Shown here in pieces: positions 47,288 through 60,735 of a stretch of 64,000 bases of DNA. Each line of letters opens with the position of its first letter. Within the stretch, counting starts at the first letter, position 1. The position numbers and the translations under genes are program-made. The DNA is from Taxawa tesnikishii (nom. ined.) (lineage: Eukaryota; Ascomycota; Dothideomycetes; Dothideales), in contig JAPDRO010000026.1 of assembly GCA_030247885.1 (NCBI GenBank), positions 62,001-126,000 of the forward strand. The letters run 5' to 3'. Below the pieces are notes generated by a model. It ran no database searches. It was not told where the DNA came from and saw only the letters and a list, made by a program, of their open reading frames with translations.

Positions 47288-47749
47288 GGAAGAGGGACGG
47301 GGTTTGGAGTGCTTGGATGTGAGGAGGAGGGAGAGGAGCGCTATGGAGGGGGATCATGAAAGTGATGTGGATATGCACGCTATGATTACGAGGTTGCCGA
47401 TCTGCATGGGGAAGACGATGTTACAAATCGCCAGAAAGATTGAACAGAGATGGGATTCATGGCACCATCTTACCCAGGAATGAGGAGGAAAAAAGGAGCA
47501 CTGCTCTCATTCCCATTAATGACGAAGCATCCCATCCTTCACTATTGTCATAAACATCGTAAATATCATTCAACGCCAACAGGTCTCAAGCCCCGGAGCC
47601 CGAAAGGTGCTATGCAACTGGGGGTATCGACCTCTCCCATCTCTCCATCATGCCACGATACCCATGATGCTCACAAGAAGAAAGAGGAGACCACAAAACG
47701 CCGCCTATGCCATGTCCTCGTATCGACATTCTTCTCCATCCTCATGCGC
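47288..47749. other. Convergent 3' region between GH3 and GH76
   Basis: About 460 bp between converging genes; only 3' ends are expected. Nothing else is seen. Confidence 0.55.
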
Positions 47750-49247
47750 TCAGCTCAATCCAAATCCCATGCCCCAAACCAACGCCCCCAACGCCGCAAC
47801 CAGCGCAACCGTGCCCGCCTTCTCTTCTTTCGCCCGATACACGACTCCATCAGCAGCATTAGCATCGGCACTCTTACTAGAACGAGAAGTCTGCTGCGCC
47901 CCGAACCAGCACTACTATCCGCGCTCGTCGTCGCGGCCGCGCTCGGATTGAGCGTACTGGTTGGCGCATCTTCAATCTTGACGCTGTCTTGCCTCATCAG
48001 AGCCGGGGCATCGCTGATCAACAACGCCTGCACGACCTCTAACGCGCTCAACTCTTGTCCAACACCATAGTTCCCATCATAGGCGCCCGTATACCACTTG
48101 GCACCGCACGTAACGCCGTCGTTGCCACCCGAGCAACTCCTTGCTGCGGCTTGCGCGGAGGTGTTCAGCATTGGCAGGACGGCTGAGCGGGTGAAGGGCG
48201 CCACTATGGTGGTCTTGGCGAGCCAGCGCGCCATGTACGCTTTGAAGGAATACTGGTCGTAGTTGCACGTCCCCTGGGGTTCGCAACTCGGTTCGGAGAG
48301 CACGTTCGAGGCGTTGGAGTACTCGTGGAAGAAGCTTCGGTTTGCAGCTTGCAAAAGTCCGGCGGTGCGGTCGGCCCAAATGGTGGAGGCGTTGGTGTAG
48401 TTGTACAGGATCGCGGTGCCGTAGATGAAGATGGCCGGGTTGTAAGACCAGAGAGTGTGGTCCTGCCGCGTGCAGTTGATCGTGTCGTCCGTGCCGTCAT
48501 AGACATCGAAGTTGGGGCCGATCAAGCCGACTCCTTGGGTCCAGTCCCAGATCTTTTCCGCCCATTCATAGTACGTGCTGTTGCCGGTATAGTGAGCCAG
48601 ACGAGCCGCGATCTGGAAGAATCCCCGTTGGAGATGCTGTTCTTGTAGTCGTAGCCGGCGTTGTATGCAAATATCTGCCATTTAAGTCCTCCATTACAGC
48701 TCGTCATGTCCCAGCGCGGTACCATAGTGTTGAAGACTGCCTCTGCAAGCTGTAGCCACTGCGGGCTCCCCTGTGGCGGATCGGGAAAGCCGTACTCGAG
48801 TGCCGTAAGCACGGCCGTCGCCCAGAACGCCTGGTCGTCATTGCCCAAACTCGAGAAGTACGCTGGCGGCATGTAGTTGTTGTCCGGTCCAACTTGTGCC
48901 AGCAGCGCTTGGGTGATGGTAGGGTTGTAGCTTGTGTCGTTTGTGTAGGCCCAATAATCGATCATGGCGCCCCATACCGCGCCCGCTTCCCACCAGTACG
49001 AGGGCGCAGGGAGCGTCCCAATGGCGGTTTCGGCGGTAGAGGATTGGTTGTTCTGGTACCAGGACATGACACCGTAGGCGAGGGTGGACGAGGCATTACG
49101 AAGAGATGCTGTACGGACATCTGGTCAGTTAGACGCCATGGAAAGAGAGCGCTGGGGGCAGGTACCTGGGGATGTCAGGTCAAGTTGAAGGGCGTTCGTC
49201 AACTGCAGACCAGCTGCAGCGGCTGTGATGGCAGTAGGGATGCGCAT
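47750..49247 (-). CDS. GPI-anchored GH76 endo-1,6-alpha-mannanase (Dfg5/Dcw1 type)
   Basis: Dfg5/Dcw1 proteins act at the plasma membrane and link GPI-mannoproteins to wall glucan. Exon 1 (49247-49166) has the signal peptide MRIPTAITAAAAGLQLTNA. After a 57-bp intron (49165-49109), exon 2 contains YWWEAGAVWGAMIDYW, the catalytic Asp pair in LGNDDQAFWA, TSCNGGLKWQIFAYNAGYDYKN, TQGVGLIG, YNPAIFIYGTAILYN and TCGAKWYTGAYDG. The end VALVAALGALVWGMGFGLS is a GPI-attachment signal after an Ala/Ser-rich stretch. This tail appears only in a shifted frame. Two breaks each close with one base: the C run 48623-48626 (ISNGG-FFQIAARL) and the C run 47899-47902 (SAGSGAQQTSRS). Corrected length is 480 residues, normal for the family. 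Several Asn-X-Ser/Thr sites are present. Confidence 0.92.
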
Positions 49248-52200
49248 CTTGACGTTGGTCTACTTTGTGAGGTTCGTCGTGACAGTGGTCGGTATGGGCA
49301 GAGGTGGTGGAGGGTGAATGGCGGCCGCCCAATGGGGGCATGACCGCGGCGCATTTCCAAGGCAGTTGGCGTGTGAAATGGTGTCGACGATGACGATGAC
49401 GATGTCGAGGTTCTGCGCCAAGCCATGGCATCGCCGGAGAAACAGAGCCGCATCCCCGAAGCCGAAACGTCCTTGCATTGTTACACACCCCTCCGGTGCC
49501 AGCGTTCGCACCTGCCTACATGTCCTTTGCAGAGGACCCGTCTTTCTGCAATCCGACTGCTCTCCTGATGTGGGATGGAGATGGCTTGTCTCCGTCGTAA
49601 CATCGACCTCACATGCTCCTTGAAGTGAACCGTGTCCTGATATTTCATGAGCACAAGACCTGTACACCGACTGCGACGCCTCTGGACGAGCAATACTCCA
49701 GAGCATACGAGGGCAATGTATTGGGTTACTGAGTGGCAACTCCTCTCCCCACTCACGAATGATAGAGTGATTGCTCCGATCTCGATGGTTGATTCCCGCC
49801 TCCTATACGCTCCATTCCGCCGCAGCCCCCAACGGCATTGTTAGAGGCCGACAAGACTGTGCAGGGATACTCCTTCTTCCATCATCGCTGTTTGAACACA
49901 AACGCTGTTCTACGATTGACTGGCCCGAGGAAAGGCGCGGTCGAGCCACGGATGCGCAGGCCTGTCTCAAAGAAGAAGAAGAAGAAGAATCCTTCCATGG
50001 CCGGGCCAGCATTGTCCGGTACGGTCAACGGTTTGCTTGTTTCGTTGGAGCGAAACAATAGTGCTATCGGCGGGGTTGCTCGGCTTGCGCTTCACAAAGA
50101 CACGGACGACGTGCTTGAAAAGGCGACGCAAGAGGTGTGGTAAGGCCTTGTTTCCATAGTGAGAGCACCATCGGTGCATTACCCTGCAGTGGTACGTAAG
50201 ACAACCACGCTCTAGCCATTTGAGGTAAGCAAGAGGCGTACGTCAGCCAACCAAACACAGCCGCAGCCTCATTGTTCGTTAGACCAGCTGTATCTCCCAT
50301 GCAGCTTGCGGCTTTCTTGTAGCTCGGCAATGTCTCTTCGCAAACGGTTGCCTTAGGAGCAAAGGATCACAGTTCTACTCTGTCTCGCAGTCAGTCCCCT
50401 GACTCAGGGCTTTGGAGCTGTTAAGGCTGGATTCCCGACGTGGCGCGCGATCCGCGCTGTGTTCCCTTCTCAGGGATTACATATGTTGGAGCGGTGGGAA
50501 AGATTTGCGGTGCGGCGCTCGGCGCTGTTTAGTGGCTGTTGGTGTAAGGTTTTGTACCGCCGAGAAGGAGGTCGCGGTGGGTTTACAGTGACCAATGGAG
50601 TATAGCTGAAGGAAGAACGAGACAGAACTGATGTAGAGGTAAAGGGAAAGCAGACGAGCGTGAGGTATGGGATACTAGAATCTCGGGACGGATAGATGAA
50701 GAGCAATGCAAAATGAACAAGTACATCTTCCAATTCTCTTTCTCTCTCTCAGGTCGGCAAGCATTTGCGAAGAGGAATGAATGGTCCTGACTCGTCTCCG
50801 CTCTCAAAGACCTTTCACGGAACGGACTACAGAGAACGCTCAAGAAGCACTGTTTCGCGACCATCTTAGCCGAGCTTTCAAGCAACGATGCTTTTTCCTC
50901 TTCTCACACTCTCTTCTTTTGGTTTGCCTTGAGTGTGCCCTGAATCGCCAGATCACAAAATGATGATTCCTCCCGGTCATCTTTCCCGCCAGCGCCTCCT
51001 ATTGGTATCTGCCAGAGGTCAGTCTGGCCAGATAAATAGGAAACAGCTGTCAAAACATGACAGCAAAGCTGGGCCAATCAAGGGGAGGAATCAACAATCA
51101 ACAATTTTGGGGAGCCGCGTGGACAGGTCCAGGCATACATCCTGGCATGGGCATGTGGTAAAGTTCGACTTGTTGTCTCATGGAGGTGCAGGACTTTGGT
51201 GTGAGAGCAAGACGCGTTGGCATCTTCGTGGACTTGCTGCGAGGCGCAAGCCGTGCAAGCCACTGCCAGGGTTACACAATCCATCTTGGAGGGCTCGGAG
51301 TGCATAGGCGGAACTTCGGTGGTGCATTGAGGAATTCAAGCATCCTCTCCGTCTCACTACCGAAACCGGTCAAGCCATAGTTTATCGAGCGTTATCATTA
51401 ACGAAGATCATTGTTCGATAGAGATGAGGCTTTGCTATCGCGCAGTGCTGTCCACCAAAAGCGGCATTGATCCGAGTAGGCATCGGATTAAGCTCTGTAC
51501 TGGTGAAATGCGAGAGAAAACAAATAGCAAAAAAAATAAAAAAATAGAAGGTTGCCTCTGCTTAGTGTACAGCAACGTGGAATCCGCGAAGGGCTGAGTC
51601 GCTGTGACTGAAGTCTGCCACGGACGGACGTGAAGAGTGCGAGGAAAAGGTTGAGGGGTGAAACAAGAGTGCAGGGATACAGATAGCGGTCCATGCTTTA
51701 GTTTTTGGCACGGTCGGGGCGGGGAAGCCACAAGCGGACCCAGCCACGTACTTTGACTTTGCGAACACCTGATCTGAGATGCACTGCATGCGCAAACCGC
51801 CAACCGTCAACCGCCAACCGTCGCCCGGTGCGCGTCTGCGCGTCTCTCAATCCAGGAACGGTTATTGTTGCCTTGCGGCTCGCCCTCCGGTGTTGCGGTA
51901 GTTGTGAGGAATCGGACTCAATCAGCCTCGACCTAGTAGCTCTCTTTCAGACTCTGCTATGAACTCGTGCGGCAGTTGAGTAGGTTGTGTGCATCCGCAT
52001 CAGCCGATCCGATTTTCCCTGCAGCACACGGCAGGTTTGAAGAATCTCGCGCAGGGCCTTTCACGAATGTCATCATCAGTCTGGCTCGTGGATGATTCGG
52101 GTACGTGTCGTGTCGTGGGCCGCGCAATGCCGCCGTGACGCCTGGTGTGCTTAGGCGGCAGGACCCATGCGTGGGCATTGCGCAAGGCCGTACCTGTAGC

Positions 52201-53400
52201 CTTGCTGACTAGCTTGCACACAAACCCGCTGGTCGAGGCCATGCTTGGAGGCATGGCCATGGCCGTGCCGTCCGCTGTGTGGCGCCGACGCGTCCGACGC
52301 TTTGGCTCGGCGACGGTTGAAACCCTGATAGGAAAAGCGCCAGGAACATTGTCGTTGGACCTCAACCTACTCTCCACTTCTCTCCACCACCTGCAGAAGT
52401 GTGACATTCGGCGCAGTGCTTCCATGCAGGCACGTCTCTGTTGGACAGCCGTCATGCAAACGGTCCTTCTTCGTTGTTCCTCGCCCTCGCCCTCGCCCTG
52501 CGCCGTCTCACTAATCACTTTTCATTCAAATTCGTTCACAGTGGAGCTTGTCCAACATGGACATAGAGGTACGGTACGTTCCGTCTCGTCAAGGGCTTCC
52601 ATCTCGGTCCATGTTGTTGACAAGCACATGAAACACTGAGAAGCAGTCTCTGTCGCTAGCAGCCGAGCAGCCGTACAGCCACCATAGACACTCATGTGGA
52701 GCCCTTGGGAGAGCGAGTTCATTACGTCTTTGCAGATAGGCGGGCCTCCAGGCAGGCTTATCCAGCTTGAACCTTGCTTGTCGTAGCTTGAAAACTCGCC
52801 CTCGTTCGTCCTGCTGCACTCTAAAGTTGCAGACTTGCCAGGATCGGTATATTTTGGGATATGGATCCGGTGGCTTTTGCCGTCGTCACCGGCATACGCG
52901 TGCAAGATACTGTCTGTATCCCGGACGCCCTGACGGGTACTGCGATCTGCTCGCTAGCACTCACTCCACGCTTGCTCCCGGATGGCGAGTTTCCCTAGAT
53001 ATTCAACAAGAACGGTCTTTTCGCGGGATGAAGTCTAATATTCGAAGTGTTTCTCTTTTCCCTACCACTCTTGCGTTTTTGATTTGCTCATCAGGTCTCT
53101 TCGATCATCTCCACTTGACTCCATTCTCTGATTCCGCCTTTGCCTCCGTACACTTTATCGCCGCACTACGTGCTACGCAATAGCGTTCTCCTTCCCCTTT
53201 ACAAGCACTGTAACTCCGCGTTATCTTCTCGAGATCTCTTTCCTCTTAGCTGCGAGTGTGTGACGCGCCTCCCCAGCTATCCCTTCATTTCAGCTTTCCC
53301 ACGTTTCGACCGCTGGCATTCGCATGGTTGCTGTCTGTCTTAACTGACAAGGCGTTTGCATACGTCTGTGAGGCCTGGATCATTCGTTCCAGGGTGCTTC
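49248..53400. promoter_or_regulatory. Long divergent upstream region, 4.15 kb
   Basis: This lies between the divergent GH76 and alpha-glucan synthase genes and is the longest gene-free stretch outside the left end. Open frames are short and overlap on both strands. The last 350 bp before the synthase ATG are C/T-rich with scattered TTTC and CTCC blocks, as in strong fungal leaders. No RNA gene was recognised. Confidence 0.45.
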
Positions 53401-56400
53401 ATGATGCAACCACGATGGCTGCTTACTCTGGTGCTGCTCGCCCAGACGGCGCCTGCCTTGCGTTACGATGAACGATACGTGGATCATAACCTGAACATGA
53501 ACCAGGACACTGCCAACCCGTTGGACTACTATACTCTTTACGACAACCACACATACTTTCCTAGCCCGGCGAACTGGCGGTTTCCTTTCTACAGCTTCTT
53601 TATCGACCGTTTCGTGAACGGTGACCCTACCAATGACAATGCGTTAGTTTGCAGTCTTGCGTTACTCAGTGGCTGTGGTTCGCTGACAATATGGCAGTAA
53701 TGGAACCCACTGGGAGCACGACCCTACCGGGACTCAGCTTCGGCACGGTGGCGATGTCCAGGGCGTCCTTGACTCTATCGACTACCTTCACGGACTCGGA
53801 ATCCGTGGTCTTTACCTCGCCGGCTCCTTGCTCTACAATTTCCCTGGTCCTCTGATTCTTACAGTCCCCTAGATCACAGTCTCCTGGATCAACACTTCGG
53901 CACCATTAAGCAATGGCGGGAGGTCGTTGATGCGCTGCACGCAAGAGGCATGTACGTGATTGTTGACAACACAATGGCCACGATGAGCGACTTGATTGGC
54001 TTTCAGGGTTATTTGAACGAAAGTACTCCCTGGTCTTTCAAGGAACACAACGCCCTTTGGAAATCTGATCAGCACTACTCTGATTATTCCTTCGACAACA
54101 CCTGGTACGATGAGTGTCCAGAGCCATACCCACGATTCTGGGACCAAGGAGGACACCGCATCGATGATTATAACACCTCCAAGATGGTGGGCTGCAGAGC
54201 CAGTGAGTTCAACCAGTACGGAGACGTGGGTGCATTCGGAACCTACCCCGAATGGCAGAAGCAGCTGTCCAAGTTCAATTCTGTCCAGGATCGCCTTCGC
54301 GATTGGCGGCCGTCTGTCCTTTCGAAGATCCAGCACTTCTCCTGCATGATCATCAAGGGTTTGGACGTTGACGGATTCCGCATCGACAAGGCCATGCAAG
54401 TTACTGTTGACTCTCAAGGCAACTTTTCACACGCTATGCGAGAGTGCGCTCATTCTGTCGGCAAGCACAACTTCTTCATCCCTGGAGAAATCGTCAACGG
54501 CAATGCAGACGGTGCCATCTACCTTGGCCGTGGAAAAGAGCCCACGATGGCTTTCGACAATTTGACCGAGGCCATTCTCACGAATGGAACCTACATTAGA
54601 GATGACCAACATCACGCGCTGGACGCTGGTGCCTTTCAGTATACCACCTACCGAGGCCTTATGCGGTTTCTGGGTATGGATGGTGATCTTCTGGCTGCGA
54701 ATGACGCTCCGGTCAACTTCATTGATGCCTGGCATGTCATGATGGCAACAAACGACTTTGTCAACGCGAACAACGGAGAGTACGATCCGCGTCACATGTA
54801 CGGAGTTTCCAACCAGGATGTTGTCAGATGGCCAGGATTGATCAACGGAACGGAGAGACAGCTGGAGGGAGCCTTCATCACGACTTTGCTGATGCCTGGT
54901 ATCTCGATGGTGTCTTGGGGTGAGGAGCAGGCCTTCTATGTGCTGGATAACACAGCGGACAATTACGTGTACGGCAGACAAGCGATGACTTCCTCCAGGG
55001 CCTGGCAACTTCATGGGTGTTACTATGTCGGAGATGAAAACCTCTCCACCTTCCCGGTCAACAGCTCCTCTCACGGCTGCAAGGATGATTCCGTGTCCCT
55101 TGATCATCGCGATCCGACGAGTCAGGTCTACAACACCTACAAAATGATGTTCGAGATGAGACGTCGATACCCAGTTCTCAACGACGGATTCGGGGTTGAC
55201 CAGCTCTCGAAGCACACCTGGAACTACACAATGGCCGGATCTTTCGGCATCCCTACTGAGACTGGTGTTTGGAGTGTACGCAGGTCCGCATTCGACGGCG
55301 TTCAGGACTTCAGTGGCATCGCTGCAGGCAATCAGGACGTCTGGCTCGTGTATTCCAACTACAACGACACAAGGGATTGGGAGTTTGACTGCAACAGCAC
55401 AACTGGCCATGCTCTGATTTCTCCATTCGACGAGGGGACCACCGTCAAGAACTTGTTCTACCCTTTCGATGAGTGGACTCTCGAAGCTTCTCGATACAAG
55501 CTTGGTGTCAACGGTTCGACGGAATACAACGGCTGCCTTCCTCGCATGAACCTGACGAGATACGGATACAAGGCATTTGTTCCCGTTGATGCCTGGCAAC
55601 TTCCTTCTCCAGTCATCACGAAGCTGATCCTCAACGACACTTACGTTGGTCACGACCAGAGAATCCTTTCCAGCGTCGGTAGGGAAGAGCAAGAGGCTCT
55701 GACCATGGAGCTTCGCTTCTCCGCTCAGATGGACTGTGATTCTGTGCGCAATTCGCTCAACATCACGTCCACCACCGAGGATGGCTCGCAGGCGCAGATC
55801 AACGTCGACAGCGTCGACTGTCTGACCGTCGATCCCGACGACATGCCGATTTACTACGGCGCTGTACCGTCTATCTGGAGATACAAGGCTAATATCACCG
55901 GCATCTCGAATGGTATTCACGTCATTTCAATCAACAACGCGACCTCCCAATCAGGCGCCTTCACCGACTCTCTGGACAAATTGATGTTCCGCATCGGTCA
56001 AAGCGAGAACCCCATGATATTCCCAGCGACGGCCAACTACAGTTCAACGCTGCTTTACAAGCAGGATACCACAAAGCGCGCAACGGAAGAGGAGTCCGGC
56101 CTTTACGTTGCACACAAGGCTCCCGGTGCAGACAGATGGCGCTACACAACGACCTGGGGTAGCACTTGGTCCGAATGGCTGCCCTACAATGGCGGAAACT
56201 CCACCCTGGAGAAGCAGTTCTGGAGTGGCACCAAGAAGCAACAGTGGGAAGGCGACCACGTCAGGATCCAATACTGGTCCAAAGCAGCGGGCTCCAGTGA
56301 CCATATCCAAGAAGCCGATTTGTCTGGAGGAAACAATACCGCGCGCCGTTTCCCTCATCTCTTTATTCATGGCCCGTTCAACCAGTATGGCTACGACGCT

Positions 56401-59400
56401 GGGCTGAACACTGAAATGAAATTCATTGGCAATGGCCAATGGGAGTACGATTTTATGACGGAATGGCCTGCGCAGTTTCAGGTCAATGTTTGGGGCATGA
56501 ACCCCGACGGCGTGCCGGATACCACTTTCGCCTACGGTGATGTTGACAACGACACCGTCCTGGACAGGATTGCACCAACGTCTCTGGAAGAGAGCGTTGT
56601 AAATATCACCAACCTCGGACCTGATTCGCCCCATCTCGCTTGGAAGATCCATGTCAACGATGGTGACCATCGCTTCACCCTGATTCCTGTTGGCAACCGC
56701 TGGAGGCAACTTGCACTGTGGATCTTGCTCGCCATCATTCCTGTCGTGACTGCTGTTCTTGGTGTATATGGGTACCTCAGGGCGTTCTACCAGGTCAAGT
56801 TCAACCAGATCGGCTTGAGTGAGGCAAAGAGTGTGCTTCCGCTCGCGATTAGAAGGAAGCTGAATCGCAGTGAGATTCTCAAGGAGAGGGAAAGTCGTCC
56901 ATCGACCCCGGATAGCAGCGCAGCAGGCTCGGTCATTGTTGATGGTATGAGCACTGTCGCACCAGGAACCACTATTGGTGCTGCCGTCGTCGCGCCCCGC
57001 AGGACTGTGCTCATTGGAACCATGGAGTACGACATTTCCGACTGGGGCATCAAGATCAAGATCGGCGGCCTAGGTGTCATGGCTCAGTTGATGGGGAAGA
57101 ACCTTCAACACCAGGACCTCGTTTGGGTTGTACCCTGCGTTGGTGATGTGGATTACCCCGTCGATACACCCGGCGAACCTGTGGATGTGACTGTGCTTGG
57201 CAAAGTGTACGAAGTGCAGGTGCAATATCATAAGCTTGAGAACATTACTTACATGCTTCTCGATGCGCCTGTCTTCCGTCGTCAGACCACAAAGGAACCC
57301 TACCCTGCTCGCATGGACGATCTCGACAGCGCCATCTATTATTCAGCTTGGAACCAGTGCATTGCCGAAGCTTGCAGGAGATTCCCTATCGACCTTTACC
57401 ACATCAACGACTATCACGGAACGGTGGCTCCACTTTACCTTCTCCCGCAAACTATTCCTTGCTGTCTGTCTCTGCACAACGCCGAGTTCCAGGGTCTCTG
57501 GCCCATGCGGAATCCAAAAGAAGTGGAGGAGATCTGCTCGGTCTTCAACCTGCCGGAGAACGTTGTTTCCAAATACGTTCAGTTCGGTGAGGTTTTCAAT
57601 CTGCTGCATGCCGGTGCCAGCATTCTTCGCCTGCACCAGAAGGGCTTCGGTGCCGTTGGCGTTAGTAAAAAGTACGGCAAGCGATCCTGGGCTCGTTACC
57701 CCATCTTTTGGGGGTTGAACAAGATCGGCGCTCTCCCTAACCCGGATCCTTCAGACGTTGCTGAATGGGATAAGAAGCTTGCGGATCCTAAAGATATCGC
57801 CATTGACCGCGAGTATGAGAATTCCCGTGCCGATCTCAGACGCCAGGCCCAAGAGTGGGCAGGTCTTGAAGTCAAGCCTGATGCGGACCTCTTCGTCTTC
57901 GTTGGTCGATGGAGTATGCAAAAGGGTATCGATCTTATCGCGGACGTCTTCCCTGCCATCCTGGAGCAAAATCCGAACACGCAGCTGATCTGTATTGGTC
58001 CAACAATCGATCTTTACGGAAAATTCGCCGCTCTCAAGCTCGACAAGATGATGAAGAAATATCCAGGCCGCGTGTATTCAAAGCCTGAGTTCACGGCTCT
58101 CCCGCCGTACATTTTCTCTGGTGCCGAGTTTGCCCTCATCCCTAGTCGTGACGAGCCCTTCGGACTTGTCGCCGTCGAATTTGGTAGAAAGGGCGCTCTC
58201 GGTGTTGGATCCCGTGTTGGTGGTCTGGGCCAGATGCCGGGATGGTGGTACACTATCGAGAGCCAAACGACGAAGCATCAGATGCAGCAGTTCAAGATGG
58301 CTATCCACGGTGCCCTCAAATCTGATTACGAGACGCGTGCCACAATGCGTGCTCGGTCAGCCAAACAGCGCTTCCCTGTCGCACAATGGAAGGAGGATCT
58401 CGAGATTCTGCAGTCGACATCCATCAAGATCCACGATAAGCGCATGGCCAAGGCGCAAGAACGCAAGAGGCTTGGCGTTGCGACCGGCGCAACCACGCCA
58501 GCTGGCAGTGGCTGGAACACTCCTCATCTTCCCGGCTGGATGACACCTAGATCTGGATGGGCAACCCCTACTGGAATGACCACTCCATGGAACAGGACAC
58601 CCGTCTCCAGTAGACCTAACACAAGACCATCCTCTCCGGTCAGAACAATGCCCAACTCCGTTGCTAACTCTCCAGCAGTCTCCCGGTCCAACTCCTTGTC
58701 TTTGGGTACCAGAGCAGGCCCCGGACACTCGGTTTACGGGAAGCAGAGCTTTTCCAATTCGCGCCCAAGTCTGGGATCTCGCAGGAACTCCCTTGAGGTT
58801 CCAGCCGGTGGTGCTCGGCCTCTGAGCCGTATTGAGGACGAAGAGGTTGCCATCAGTCAGGAGGATGCCCAACATGCCCAACGTCAGTCCAGGTACGAGG
58901 CAATGGGGTCTTTTGACTTCAGGGCGCACAACAACGAGCCACAGCCAGGAATGCTAGGCGCGCCCCAGCCCGTTTTCTCCCCACTTGCTACTCCCGGCAT
59001 GATCACGCCACAGGCGTCTTTCCCGTTCCTCCTCGAGCCATACACACCACTTCGATCAAACACGCCAGAAGCGCCACTGAGTACGGAGAGAATCCTCAAT
59101 GAGAAGGAGAACAAGCAACCTCAAGATCTTACGCCGTTCTTCGTCGACACCACTGGTCTTTACTATCGAACCTTTGAGAGGATGCTCGATAATCTTAGCG
59201 CCAAAACGTCTGAAAGCTCGTTGTGCATTGAGACATATCTTGAGAAGAGTGAAAAGCAGTGGTTCAACCGCTTGCACGATGCCAAAATGTCCAAGGCCGA
59301 CCTCGCAGGCAGCACCGCTGTGAACTCGCCTGCGGGTTCCATCTTCAACGAACCGGTCGACGCTGAAGAGGAACCCATGTCTCAATTCTTGCTTCCAGAG

Positions 59401-60735
59401 AACTACAAGCCGCCAACCGGCCTGCGCCGCCTGATGATGTACAAGATCGGAGATTGGCCTGTTTACTCGTTCCTCCTGGCTTTGGGTCAGATCATCGCCG
59501 CCAACTCATACCAGATCACGCTCTTGACCGGACAAATTGGAGAAACGGCCACCGAGCTGTACGTCGTGGCATCCATCTACCTGGCCGCATCTCTGATCTG
59601 GTGGTTCATCTTCCGTCGATTCGCTTGCATGTACGTGCTCACGGCGCCGTGGGCCTTCTATGGCTTAGCTTTCTTCCTTCTCGCCATGGCGCCCTACGCC
59701 TCGAGTACCAACGGGCGGGGCTGGGTCCAAAACGTCGCCACCGGACTCTACGCTTTCGCGTCCGCCAGCGGATCCTTCTTCTTCGCTCAAAACTTCGGCA
59801 GCACGGGCTCTGCACCCGTCAAGACGTGGGGCTTCAGAGCATGCACCATCGCCGGAACTCAGCAGTTGTACATTGTCGCGCTGTGGTTCTGGGGCAGTGA
59901 GCTCGACGCCGCCAGCGCAAAGGGCAAGACCGCATCCAGCCTCGTCACCTATGGTCCTACAATCACCGCCATCTGCGTGCCTGTTGCGATCCTGCTATGG
60001 GCCATCGGACTGGTGCTTTACTTCGGTCTGCCCAACTTCTACCGACAGGCGCCCGGTGGCGTACCAAGTTTCTATACGGCCGTCATGCGCCGCAAGATCA
60101 TCGTCTGGTTCTTCATCGCCGTCTTCATCCAGAACTACTTTCTCTCCGCCCCCTACGGCCGCAACTGGAAGTACCTCTGGAGCTCCGACCACGCGCCCGG
60201 CTGGGCCATTTTCCTGCTCATCCTGTTCTTCTTCGTCGGCGTTTGGGCCCTCATCCTCTGGTACTTCTCCCGCCTCTCCGTCACCCACTCCTGGTTCATT
60301 CCCATCTTCGCCGTGGGCCTCGGCGCCCCAAGGTGGTGTCAGATGCTCTGGAGCACAAGCGGCGTCGGCGCGTACCTGCCCTGGGCCGGCGGTCCCGTGC
60401 TCTCCGCCCTGCTGGGGCGTGGGCTCTGGCTCTGGCTCGGCGTTCTCGATTCCCTGCAGGGTATCGGCTTCGGCATGATCCTCCTGCAAACTCTGACGCG
60501 CTTCCACATCACCTTCACGCTCATCGGCGCGCAAGTTTTGGGCTCCGTCGGGACGATTTTGGCACGTGCGACCGCGCCGGACGCGACGGGTCCTGGAAGC
60601 GTGTTCCCGAACTTTGGACTGGATTGGAGGGCGGGGCTCGCGAGCCATAATTTCTGGATCTGTTTGATCTTCCAGGTTGCGGTCTGCGTGGGCTTCTTTA
60701 CGTTCTTTAGGAAGGAACAGTTGAGCAAGCCGTAG
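53401..60735 (+). CDS. ags1: Cell-wall alpha-1,3-glucan synthase
   Basis: This very large membrane enzyme makes alpha-1,3-glucan from UDP-glucose and exports it to the wall. The start MMQPRWLLTLVLLAQTAPALRYDE is a signal peptide followed by the usual NWRFPFYSFFIDRF segment. A GH13-like outer domain has DVDGFRIDKAMQVT and FFIPGEIVNG. A membrane helix (ALWILLAIIPVVTAVLGVYG) lies near residue 1085. The cytosolic GT5 synthase domain has KIKIGGLGVMAQLMGK, CLSLHNAEFQGLWP and the IPSRDEPFGLVAVEFG motif. A Ser/Pro/Thr-rich linker with GWxTP-type repeats follows, then about ten membrane helices (from YSFLLALGQIIAANSYQITL onward) forming the presumed export channel. One intron (53643-53697) was found. 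The frame breaks once, in the C run 53842-53844; one more C gives NFPWSSDSYSPLDHSLLD and a total of 2426 residues, the normal size. A start at 53356 is possible but would mask the signal peptide. Confidence 0.96.

Noticed and set aside
52000-52639. Overlapping 164- and 172-codon frames on opposite strands
   Set aside because: Neither has a motif, signal peptide or splice context, and both cannot be real. GC-rich chance frames.
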